A stretch of DNA of 23,473 nt from NCBI GenBank assembly GCA_041563315.1, contig JBFFNE010000043.1:1-23473 (forward strand). Direction: 5' to 3'. Position 1 is the first letter of the stretch. Every line of letters starts with the position of its first letter. The notes beneath the pieces are model-generated. The model did not search any database, was not told the DNA's origin, and was given only the letters and a program-made list of their open reading frames with translations. Below are positions 5,628 through 13,334 of this stretch, piece after piece. The stretch comes from JBFEYJ01 sp041563315. GTDB taxonomy: Bacteria > Pseudomonadota > Gammaproteobacteria > Thiohalomonadales > Thiohalomonadaceae. A program made the translations under genes and the position numbers.

Positions 5628-7499
5628 GTGGAGCTGACAACCGAAATGATGTGGGTGCTGGGAATACTGGCATTTACCATCTTCCTGTTCGTTTCAGAAA
5701 TCGTCCGCGTTGATGTCGCGGCTGTGCTGGTAATGGTCCTGCTTGGACTGACCACCGTTGTTCCTGATTCAGTGGTGCCATCCCTGGTCGACCCCACAAA
5801 GCTGTTTGTCGGCTTTTCCAGTAACGCTGTTATCTCCATTATTGCGGTAATGATCATTGGTGCCGGTCTCGACAAGACCGGCCTGATGAGCAAGATGGCT
5901 TCCTTTATCCTGAAGATCGGTGGCTCCACCGAGCAGCGGATCATCCCGCTGATTTCCGGTACTGTTGGCTTCATATCCAGCTTCATGCAGAACGTGGGGG
6001 CCGCGGCCCTCTTCCTGCCGGTCGTCAGCCGCATTTCCTCGCGCACCGGCTTGCCGATGTCACGCCTGCTTATGCCGATGGGTTTCACTGCCATCCTTGG
6101 TGGCACCATGACCATGATCGGCTCCAGCCCGCTGATTCTTCTCAACGACCTGATCCTTACCTCCAACCAGTCGCTGTCGCCCGAAAATCAGATGAACACC
6201 TTCAATCTGTTTGACGTCACACCGATCGGACTTGCCCTGGTTGCCACGGGCATCATCTATTTTGTGATTGCCGGCCGTTTCGTGCTTCCGGTCAACAAAT
6301 CAGAAGGCACTGGGGCGGGTAACACGCTGGATTATTTCCGCACCACTTATGGCCTGGAAGGGGACATTTTTGAGGTGGCGATTCCAGCCGGAAACCGCAT
6401 TGCCGGTATGACCATCGAAGATCTGGAATCTAACCTTGAGCATACCGTCTCGGTCGTTGCCATGCGTGCCGAAAACAATGTACGGATCGCACCCTCAAGA
6501 GATGTGATCGTAGCAGCTGGCAGCACCATCGGTCTGATGGGTCCGGCCTCGGCAATCAAGGTGTTTGCCGAAACCTACGAGCTACAGGTCGCCAGTCACC
6601 TGACGGCACTGGCTGACGTGTTGACTCATAGCCGCTCAGGCATCTCCGAGGTAGTCATCCCACCGAGCTCGACACTGGTCGGCAAGAGCCTGCGCGACAT
6701 CCGCATGCGCAATACCTATGGCATCAATATACTTGCCGTACTGCGTGGTACGGAAACCATCCGTAGCAATTTGCGTGAGCTTGTGCTGCAACCAGGTGAT
6801 GCCCTGGTGCAACACAGTGCCTGGGAAGATCTGGCTGCCATCGGCAAGAATCACCGCGACTTCGTCGTCGTGACCCAGGATTATCCCCACGAAGAATTAC
6901 GCCCACAAATGGTTCCCTACGCACTGGTTTTCTTCCTTATCGCTCTGGGCCTTATCCTGTTCACCGATGTCCGCCTCTCCATCGCCCTGCTCACGGGCGC
7001 CGTGGGTATGATCCTGACGCGTGTTCTCACAATCGATGAAGCGTACAATGCCGTCAGCTGGAAGACCGTCTTCCTGCTCGCCAGCCTGATCCCGCTCGGT
7101 GCCGCTGTCGAAACCACTGGCACTGCCGAATGGATCGCCAAGACCACCCTCGATATCGTCGGTGATGTCAGTCCCTTTGTGCTGCAGGGCGTCATTGCCA
7201 TTCTAGCCACCTTCTTCACACTGGTGATGTCTAATGTAGGTGCGACAGTGCTGCTAGTACCACTGGCGGTAAATATCGCCCTCGCCGCCCAGGCTCAGGG
7301 GATCGACGCCAATCCGGCGGTGTTCGCCCTGACTGTCGCTATCGCTACCTCCAACTCATTCCTCATCCCCACGCACCAGGTCAATGCGTTGATCATGGGG
7401 CCTGCCGGGTATCGGGTGAAGGACTTTATGAGGGCAGGTGGCATCATGACCGTGCTGTTCCTGGTCGTGATGATGGCGATGCTCAACGTCGTCTTCTAA
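5628..7499 (+). CDS. SLC13/DASS-type permease with two RCK_C (TrkA-C) domains
   Basis: The 623-aa inner-membrane transporter belongs to the SLC13/CitMHS-like group with central regulatory domains. N-terminal helices cover about residues 8-205, and C-terminal helices run from about 425 to the end. Between them are two soluble RCK_C-like modules, roughly 220-315 (with IEDLESNLEHTVSVVAM) and 330-415 (with VGKSLRDIRMRNTYGINILA). The two hairpin motifs typical of the family are SSFMQNVGAAALFLP (N122) and VMSNVGATVLLVPL (about residue 535). The GTG start has GGAGG 9 nt upstream. Family members move sulfate, dicarboxylates or other anions, usually with Na+. The placement after soxXYZA makes a sulfur oxyanion a reasonable guess, but nothing in the sequence proves the substrate. 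Confidence 0.85.
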   Translation: MELTTEMMWVLGILAFTIFLFVSEIVRVDVAAVLVMVLLGLTTVVPDSVVPSLVDPTKLFVGFSSNAVISIIAVMIIGAGLDKTGLMSKMASFILKIGGSTEQRIIPLISGTVGFISSFMQNVGAAALFLPVVSRISSRTGLPMSRLLMPMGFTAILGGTMTMIGSSPLILLNDLILTSNQSLSPENQMNTFNLFDVTPIGLALVATGIIYFVIAGRFVLPVNKSEGTGAGNTLDYFRTTYGLEGDIFEVAIPAGNRIAGMTIEDLESNLEHTVSVVAMRAENNVRIAPSRDVIVAAGSTIGLMGPASAIKVFAETYELQVASHLTALADVLTHSRSGISEVVIPPSSTLVGKSLRDIRMRNTYGINILAVLRGTETIRSNLRELVLQPGDALVQHSAWEDLAAIGKNHRDFVVVTQDYPHEELRPQMVPYALVFFLIALGLILFTDVRLSIALLTGAVGMILTRVLTIDEAYNAVSWKTVFLLASLIPLGAAVETTGTAEWIAKTTLDIVGDVSPFVLQGVIAILATFFTLVMSNVGATVLLVPLAVNIALAAQAQGIDANPAVFALTVAIATSNSFLIPTHQVNALIMGPAGYRVKDFMRAGGIMTVLFLVVMMAMLNVVF

Positions 7500-7534
7500 C
7501 GACGTTATATAATGAAAAAGGCGGCCACCGGCCT

Positions 7535-7572
7535 AATGCCGGTCAGTTAAGACTGACCGGCATTTCTTTTTT
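7535..7572 (+). terminator. Terminator of the permease gene, possibly IS-derived
   Basis: AATGCCGGTCAGT / ACTGACCGGCATT with a TAAG loop is a 13-bp perfect stem followed by a T-rich run. It overlaps the 3' end of the transposase remnant on the other strand, so it may descend from an IS end. Confidence 0.8.
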
Positions 7573-7884
7573 CATATTTAACCATGGGATTGCGCTGAGG
7601 TCGTTTTTAACGACACGTGGATAAGCCCATTTCCTTCGCTCCGGCAAGACAAAGCCCTGAGCCATTGCCGTCAAGTTGTTGATCACTCCGGTATCCGTCC
7701 CGGTGAGACAGCGGGCAACATTATCAATCATCTGCACCCACTTGCCCTTGATGGTCCTACTCACCAGCCACGCCAGAATCGTCTCCGGGAGCCCAGGCCA
7801 CTTTTTGCGGGCCTGGGGCGAGGTGGTTAGCTCTATCAGTTCATTGCTGCGGCACAGCTTGCGCAGCACTCGATACTGGGTGCC
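7543..7884 (-). pseudogene. Remnant of an IS4-like transposase, internally deleted
   Basis: The frame opens after a TAA at 7885-7887 and reads GTQYRVLRKLCRSNELIEL, then TTSPQARKKWPGLPETILA and TIKGK. It ends in VLPERRKWAYPRVVKNDLS. The first part resembles the middle of IS4-family transposases. The last part resembles their basic C-terminus (LPxRR...YPRxVK). The long catalytic DDE region that should lie between is absent, as is the true N-terminus. A 108-aa ORF beginning at 7869 survives but has no ribosome site. Best read as a decayed, non-functional insertion. The family assignment is from motif memory. Confidence 0.6.
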
Positions 7885-7931
7885 TTAAGAAAACCCTTCA
7901 TTGAGCCTAATCGAAGAGCCAAACTGCCAAT

Positions 7932-8000
7932 GTGCGGTGAACCCCAAAAAAAACCTCTATTCCTTTGGGGCCTCCGCGGCGTCTTTGCGTTGAGATCTTT
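7932..8000. repeat. Degenerate intergenic repeat downstream of the GT9 gene
   Basis: The minus strand reads ...CTCAACGCAAAGACGCC...CCCCAAAGG, like the common bacterial 'CGCAAAGACGCAAAGG' intergenic repeats I recall. CCCCAAA (7932-7938) and TTTGGGG (7954-7960) can pair and may serve as a weak terminator for the operon ending at 8004. No coding potential is seen between 7885 and 8003. Confidence 0.3.
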
Positions 8001-8003
8001 TGT

Positions 8004-9212
8004 TTAATCCAGCGTCGGGCGAATGGTGTCGAACACCTGCTCGATCGTGATCACTTGCAAACAGACGTTGTTCACGCAGGGTGTTTTACGGTGATTGGAG
8101 GCACTCACGCACGGTGAGCAGGCCAAACCAGCATAAATGGGCGTAGCATTGCCCAGAGAGCCGTATAGTGCGGGCGTTTCCGGACCGAAAAGGACGAAAG
8201 TCGGCATATCCGTCACCGAAGAGAAATGCCCCGGACCGGAGTCATTGCTGACCATTAATGTAGAGAGTGAATACAGTTGCGTCAGTTCCTGAAATTTCAC
8301 CCTGCCGGCAAAATTGATACAGCGATCAGAGTCCACCTCGGTCTTCAGACCTTCTGCCTCCTCACGCTCTGCCGGTGCACCGGTGATCAGTACCAGTACA
8401 TCAGGATACTCTTTCAGAATCAGCTTCATCAATGACACATAACGCTCAGGCATCCAGCGCCGCTGAATCAGCAGTTCACTTGCATTAGGATTGATCAGAA
8501 CAATACGTTGGAGCGGCGGTTCATAGGCAGGATAATCCTCCTTGATCCGCTCGCGCATCGGCTGTAATTCCTGCTCCGCAAAGGTAACCTTTTCAAGAAC
8601 GATCTCTTCATCGGTGATAAGGGTCTTGGAGTACGGCAACTCTGTTTTTTCACTCGATGCTGCATTGACCAAAGCGATAAAGTTTTTGGCGATATGCATG
8701 TGCGGGTTGTACGCCACCTTGTGTGTCAACATGTCGCCTCGGTACAAACCTTCGTTATGGAAAGCATGATAGCCAATGCGATTCGCTGCACCGGAAAGTC
8801 CCGTCAGCAAGGCGCTGTAACGGGAGAAAAGCTCCAGATCGATGACCGTGTCGATTTTCCGCTGACGTGCCCACCAGAGAAAATGCAATGTACTCAGTGC
8901 CAGTGGAATCAGCCCCTCTTCGCGGATCATAAAGACATTGTTTTCTGGTACCGTGCCTAGCAGACGCAGACTGGGAGCGTTCTTGGAGAAAATAACGAAA
9001 AAGAGTTCAGCCCCACTGCGTTGCATCTTGCGCATCGCAGGATCGACCAGAATGGCACTTCCCATTTCGGATAGCTCAACGAACAATACCTTTTTCGGTG
9101 GCGTACGTTGTGATGAGCGAAGTAAGCGACCCAGCTTGAGTACGGCAGAGAAAATAAGGCAAAGCGGGACTCCTGTGAAATAATCGACTTTCCGCATCGT
9201 ATCAACGTTCAT
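8004..9212 (-). CDS. Glycosyltransferase family 9 (heptosyltransferase-like)
   Basis: The 402-aa GT9 protein resembles the LPS heptosyltransferases WaaC, WaaF and WaaQ, which transfer sugars from nucleotide donors at the inner face of the inner membrane. The nucleotide-sugar site is visible as VSNDSGPGHFSSVTDMPTFV (residues 321-340) with LFGPETPALYG after it. The N-terminal fold begins at KKVLFVELSEMGSAILVDP (from residue 40). A hydrophobic segment near residues 11-30 could anchor it to the membrane. Four cysteines near the end (C365, C368, C379, C384) recall the CxPC...C...C pattern of many GT9 members. GGGAGAG lies 6 nt before the ATG. It is the last gene of a three-gene operon, 13 bp after its predecessor. 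The acceptor is unknown. Confidence 0.87.
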   Translation of the reverse strand: MNVDTMRKVDYFTGVPLCLIFSAVLKLGRLLRSSQRTPPKKVLFVELSEMGSAILVDPAMRKMQRSGAELFFVIFSKNAPSLRLLGTVPENNVFMIREEGLIPLALSTLHFLWWARQRKIDTVIDLELFSRYSALLTGLSGAANRIGYHAFHNEGLYRGDMLTHKVAYNPHMHIAKNFIALVNAASSEKTELPYSKTLITDEEIVLEKVTFAEQELQPMRERIKEDYPAYEPPLQRIVLINPNASELLIQRRWMPERYVSLMKLILKEYPDVLVLITGAPAEREEAEGLKTEVDSDRCINFAGRVKFQELTQLYSLSTLMVSNDSGPGHFSSVTDMPTFVLFGPETPALYGSLGNATPIYAGLACSPCVSASNHRKTPCVNNVCLQVITIEQVFDTIRPTLD

Positions 9213-9225
9213 CTACACTCTCCCA

Positions 9226-10992
9226 TCATATGTGATGCTTGCCTTTCATATAGACCACCAGCCCGGGCAGACTGGCGACGATGAGTACGATGCCATAGAG
9301 GATGGACATCGACAACACAGTCACCTGGTCCGCCCCCAACAGGGTGAACAGGCCAATCAGTGCACCCTCTCGAATCCCCCATCCGGCGAGTGACAGCGGA
9401 ATCAGGGTCAGGAGTAGTGCCGGCGGTACCAGTACCAGGTAGGTGACCAGTGAAAAATCAAGTTCCACGCTGCGACCGATAAGAAATATCGCCAGCAAGG
9501 AGAGGAAATGGACTGCCACAGAGAGCAGCAGCTGCACCAGCGCCTGCTTCGGTGAATTCAGTACCACCGACAGGTGTTCCGAGATCCGCAACAAAAACCG
9601 CGACAAACGCCAACGGGCAAGCACGTGCCAAAGTTGCAGCAGATAAAGCACGACAAAACCCAGCAGACCAAGCCCAATCAACAGGTTTATCGCCAGAAAC
9701 AGTCCGGGAGGAAGAAGGTGCGGATTGAAGAGGTTCACCACAAAGTTGAGCAGCAGTAGCCCGACCAGACCCAGGACCCGGTCGATAAAGACGCCGACAA
9801 AGGCGTCGCGCTTGCGTTCACCAAGCCGTGCAACATCAAGCACCCGGATTGCATCGCCACCGATACTCGTCGGCAGTCCCTGATTAAAGAAGCTGCCTTT
9901 GAAATAACTCTTGAGGAAAAAGCCAAAACTCTGCTCATAGCCAAGTGGCTGCATGACCAGATACCAGCGAAAGGAGGCAAGGGTCGTACTCAGCAGCTGG
10001 AAGATAATGCCGAGCATCAGCAGCCGGGGGACGATGTCCTTGTAGGTCGCCAGCAATTCTTTTACATCAATGCTGCGAAATATCAGCGTAAACAGTCCTA
10101 CCGTAACGAGTAAGCGCACGATCACCCCACCCCAGGAGCGGTGGCCACTGGTTACAGCTTCCGGAAAATCGCTTTGCTCTTGCGGTCCAGACTCCTCAGT
10201 GGGCATGCGGTGTGAAAACAGTTCGCGTAATCTGGGGAAGGACAGTGCGATCGCGATCACGGCGATAGCCGCTTCGAGAAGACGTGCATGCTCATAGCCA
10301 CTATCGTGAAAGAAGATCAGCGCAAAGGCCACCAGCAGTAACAGCACGGCAAAGAATCGCTGTGCACTGCGCGTACCCCCCCAGCGGATCTGCGGTGCAA
10401 AGAAATAGGCAATCAACACCGAAATCCATGCGATCAGCGCGCCGCCCAACACATCGATGGGCCAATGCACTCCAACCGCCATGCGGGAGATCCCAACCAT
10501 GACGCCCAACAACAACAGGGAAACCTTCCAGCCCAGCGCGATTCCCTGCTGCAGACAAAACAGTGCCACCAGGCTGAAGATCGCCGTGGTATGTCCTGAG
10601 GGGAAGGAGACGGCTTGATGGGCGATACCGATAACCGTCAGCTCATCGGCAGGAATTATGGCAGGCGGGCGCATCACTAGTGCCCACTCCTTCATACCGT
10701 GCACAATGATGGTACTGACCATGGCCGAAAAGAGCAGCGTCCATAGCAACATGGGCCGCCGCCCTACCATCAGCAAGGCGAGGGAGAACACCACCAGGGA
10801 ATCACCAAAAGTGGTGACGTACTCCCAAAACGCCGCACCGGTGTAGTGGCTGACCTGATTAAAGAAATGGAAGACACTGCGATTGGCATCCAGGTGCCAG
10901 AGGAGCAACAGGCCTAATGCTACGCACAAGGGTAACGCCCATGCCCAGGGTTTTCGATAATCCGAAAGTGTAAAGCTCGATATATTATCCAC
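9226..10992 (-). CDS. PAP2 phosphatase fused to a LPG-synthase-TM/UPF0104 flippase-like domain
   Basis: This is a polytopic membrane protein of about 588 aa with two parts. Residues about 20-205 form a PAP2 (type 2 phosphatidic acid phosphatase) domain with all three motifs: K101...R108-P109, PSGH at 131-134, and SR169-170...H176...D180. PAP2 enzymes remove phosphate from lipid phosphates or diphosphates such as undecaprenyl-PP. Residues from about 285 to the end match the LPG_synthase_TM/UPF0104 family (signature GGDAIRVLDVARLGERKRDA and DRVLGL), found in MprF and AglD-type proteins and linked to lipid translocation. I prefer the GTG at 10992, which overlaps the stop of the upstream gene as GTGGATAA. 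A GTG at 11040 would add 16 residues. Neither has a clear ribosome site. The neighbours suggest a role in lipid-linked sugar handling. Confidence 0.85.
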   Translation of the reverse strand: MDNISSFTLSDYRKPWAWALPLCVALGLLLLWHLDANRSVFHFFNQVSHYTGAAFWEYVTTFGDSLVVFSLALLMVGRRPMLLWTLLFSAMVSTIIVHGMKEWALVMRPPAIIPADELTVIGIAHQAVSFPSGHTTAIFSLVALFCLQQGIALGWKVSLLLLGVMVGISRMAVGVHWPIDVLGGALIAWISVLIAYFFAPQIRWGGTRSAQRFFAVLLLLVAFALIFFHDSGYEHARLLEAAIAVIAIALSFPRLRELFSHRMPTEESGPQEQSDFPEAVTSGHRSWGGVIVRLLVTVGLFTLIFRSIDVKELLATYKDIVPRLLMLGIIFQLLSTTLASFRWYLVMQPLGYEQSFGFFLKSYFKGSFFNQGLPTSIGGDAIRVLDVARLGERKRDAFVGVFIDRVLGLVGLLLLNFVVNLFNPHLLPPGLFLAINLLIGLGLLGFVVLYLLQLWHVLARWRLSRFLLRISEHLSVVLNSPKQALVQLLLSVAVHFLSLLAIFLIGRSVELDFSLVTYLVLVPPALLLTLIPLSLAGWGIREGALIGLFTLLGADQVTVLSMSILYGIVLIVASLPGLVVYMKGKHHI

Positions 10993-12457
10993 GGTAACCA
11001 ACACAGTTATAGAAGCTAAAACGATGCACGGCGGTGTCACGCAACAACACCGTCATCCGGTCCAGCGGTTCACATTGTTCAAATTTGGCAAGGCCGCTGA
11101 CCTCTTCTCGCCCTTCGAAGTAATCAGGCACAATGAGTAGCCCCGCGCCCCCCTTTTGTAAAGAGCCAAACCAGAGATCAAACTGATCGACACGGCTGTC
11201 GGTGACCTGGACAGAGTGTGGCCGTGCATACCACGCGATACGGCTTGCCAAAGACCAGTTTCCAACCAACAGCGGGGTATCCCTTCCGCTATTCAGAACG
11301 ACTGCACGTTCCGCAGCTTGCTGCCAGCCATAGAGGTCCGATAGTGGGTGCTGTAACGGTTTGAACGGCATCCAGGGCAGTAGGAACTGGCTATGAATCA
11401 GCAACACCAGGAGCAATGAATAGATCAGCGAGCCGGTAGCGGTATAACGCACCCAACGGCGTCCCCAATGATGCCAGACCCAATGAGCCGAGAGCGGTGC
11501 CAAAGTGGCAAAAACCAGCAGTGTCCAGTGTGGCAAGGTCTCCTCATAGCCTGCAGCCCAGCCAAACAGCAGTAGTGGCGGTAAGGCCAGGGAGAGAAGA
11601 AAACGCCGGTTGCTCTTGTGTCGCTGTCGAATAGCCGCAATCAGCGCCATCAGCCCAAACAGGTAAACTCCCGGGGCATAGGCCAGCAACTGCCCGACCT
11701 GAGCACGGGCAAATCGTGCCAGTTCCCATTCTAGGTCTGGTGCCCCGTGTCCAAGCTGGTAACGTATCGATATCCAGTCATGCTGCGCATTCCAGTAGAG
11801 TACCGGGAGGATCAGCAACAACGCTAGCAACGCCGCCAGCCACGGTTTTGGCGTGAGAAACACCCGCCACTGTCCCTGCCACAACACAAATAACACCACA
11901 CTCAGGGCCAGCGTCACCGCGGTGTATTTCGATAGCCCAGCCAGACCGAGCCACAAACCTAGCAAACACCAGTCACGCCAGTACTGACGCTTTACCGCAG
12001 ACCAGAGTGACAGAGCCGCCGCCAGGCCAAATAGCAGCAAAGGCGCCTCCGGCACCAGGGCAATGCCGAGCAATTGCACAATAACTGCCGATTGAAGAAC
12101 AAGCACGGCGGCAAAGGCCAGCCACGGACTCTCCTGCGGGAACAGCTCACGACTGAACCGATACAGCAGAGCACCACTCATAGCCATCAGCAATGCAGGC
12201 CATAGCCGCAGCGCCCACTCACTTTCTGAGATGAGAAGCACCAGCATCTGCAGCCAACCGACCATCGGCGGGTGGTCAAAGTAGCTCCAGTCGGGCTTCA
12301 GTCCATACAGGGCATAGTGCGCCTCATCCACACTAAGGGCGATACGGCCCGCAACCAGCAGATGCAGCAGTGTGCTCGCCAGCAACAGTAGCAGTGTTGC
12401 GCGTAGTGCCCGGCGCTCATGTTCAGCGGAGATTGAAAACAAGCCAAAATGCCCCAA
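10985..12457 (-). CDS. GT39/ArnT-like membrane glycosyltransferase
   Basis: The 490-aa polytopic protein is of the PMT_2/GT39 superfamily, GT-C fold enzymes that use polyprenyl-phosphate sugars at the periplasmic face. The first extracytoplasmic loop carries the key acidic motif SVDEAHYAL (D44, E45) and YFDHPPMVGWL (61-64), as in ArnT relatives. About ten hydrophobic helices follow, with LGLAGLSKYTA around residues 170-182, and a soluble C-terminal part covers about 385-490. The start is uncertain: the frame opens with TTG at 12457, and another TTG at 12439 is possible; neither has a strong ribosome site. It is the first gene of the operon that continues into the PAP2-flippase and GT9 genes. 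The product could decorate lipid A, a glycan or a protein. Confidence 0.83.
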   Translation of the reverse strand: MGHFGLFSISAEHERRALRATLLLLLASTLLHLLVAGRIALSVDEAHYALYGLKPDWSYFDHPPMVGWLQMLVLLISESEWALRLWPALLMAMSGALLYRFSRELFPQESPWLAFAAVLVLQSAVIVQLLGIALVPEAPLLLFGLAAALSLWSAVKRQYWRDWCLLGLWLGLAGLSKYTAVTLALSVVLFVLWQGQWRVFLTPKPWLAALLALLLILPVLYWNAQHDWISIRYQLGHGAPDLEWELARFARAQVGQLLAYAPGVYLFGLMALIAAIRQRHKSNRRFLLSLALPPLLLFGWAAGYEETLPHWTLLVFATLAPLSAHWVWHHWGRRWVRYTATGSLIYSLLLVLLIHSQFLLPWMPFKPLQHPLSDLYGWQQAAERAVVLNSGRDTPLLVGNWSLASRIAWYARPHSVQVTDSRVDQFDLWFGSLQKGGAGLLIVPDYFEGREEVSGLAKFEQCEPLDRMTVLLRDTAVHRFSFYNCVGYRG

Positions 12458-12511
12458 CGATAAAAATCGGGACTATTCTACCTCAAAGCAGACTGGACGA
12501 CCGTTAATTCC

Positions 12512-12520
12512 TGCTATGAT
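12512..12520 (+). promoter_or_regulatory. Extended -10 promoter of the DUF3108 gene
   Basis: TGC-TATGAT is a good extended -10 (hexamer 12515-12520) without a clear -35. Transcription would start near 12527, downstream of an alternative in-frame ATG at 12516-12518. This supports the ATG at 12552 as the real start. Confidence 0.4.
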
Positions 12521-12551
12521 AACCAGACTTCACGCTGCCGATAAATGCACC

Positions 12552-13334
12552 ATGATTCGCCCATTACTGACAAACCTGTTCCTGCTCACCGCCCTGCTCG
12601 CTATGCCATTACAGGCAAAGGAACCGCCGATCACCTCTTACACCGCCCGCTTTGATGCGACAGTGGCCGGAATCAAGATGGGCGAGATCGAGCGTAGCCT
12701 GAAAAAAAATGAGGACGGTCTGTATCAGCAAACCAGTCTCATCTATACCACCGGCCTGCTCTCGGTATTCCGCACCGATCGCTTCGAAGAACACAGCTTC
12801 TGGCGCTGGCAGAACAATGCGCCGGTGCCGGAACGCTATACCTACCACGTCACCAGTAACAAAGGCGACGTATACGAACAGCTCGATTTCGACTGGGAAA
12901 AGAAACAGGTAAAGTCACTGCGCGACGGTAAAACGACCCTCCTCAACATAGAAGAAGGGACGGTCGATAAGCTGAGCTATCAAATAGCCCTAGTGCGCGA
13001 CCTTCGTCAGGGAAAGAAAGAATTCACTTACCGCGTCGCCGATCGCGGAAATCTCCGTACCATTGACTACAAGGTTATCGGTCAAGAGGAAATAGAGACG
13101 CCCTGGGGAGAGCAGCTTACGGTCAAGGTACAGAGGATCACAAGCAGCGAGGAGAGAATTACCATTCTCTGGTTCGCTCCCAGTCTTGACTTTATGGTGG
13201 TCAAACTCTTTCAAAACGATGGCGGGACAAAAATGACCGCAACCATCAAGGAACTCGCGATCGAGGGAATGAAGCTGGTCAAGAAGAGCCCCATCCCCTC
13301 ATCAGAAGACCCATTCATCTGGCCCAACGATTAG
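12552..13334 (+). CDS. Secreted DUF3108-family protein
   Basis: The 260-aa product has a signal peptide ending near LQAKE-24. The mature part is rich in beta strands, for example SYTARFDATVAGIKMGEIERSL, FRTDRFEEHSFWRW and LTVKVQRIT. This suits the DUF3108 family, which I believe adopts a periplasmic lipocalin/LolA-like beta fold. Its function is not established. No catalytic motif is visible. The frame stays open upstream to 12372, but ATG 12552 gives the clean signal peptide. It is divergent from the GT39 gene, and its last 20 bp overlap the end of the convergent sulfatase-fold gene. In other gammaproteobacteria I recall DUF3108 genes near purN; that context is absent here. Confidence 0.75.
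   Translation: MIRPLLTNLFLLTALLAMPLQAKEPPITSYTARFDATVAGIKMGEIERSLKKNEDGLYQQTSLIYTTGLLSVFRTDRFEEHSFWRWQNNAPVPERYTYHVTSNKGDVYEQLDFDWEKKQVKSLRDGKTTLLNIEEGTVDKLSYQIALVRDLRQGKKEFTYRVADRGNLRTIDYKVIGQEEIETPWGEQLTVKVQRITSSEERITILWFAPSLDFMVVKLFQNDGGTKMTATIKELAIEGMKLVKKSPIPSSEDPFIWPND

Noticed and set aside
12372..12551. 60-residue N-terminal extension of the DUF3108 protein
   Set aside because: It overlaps the start of the GT39 gene, lacks a signal peptide, and lies mostly upstream of the likely transcription start; ATG 12552 gives a clean signal peptide.
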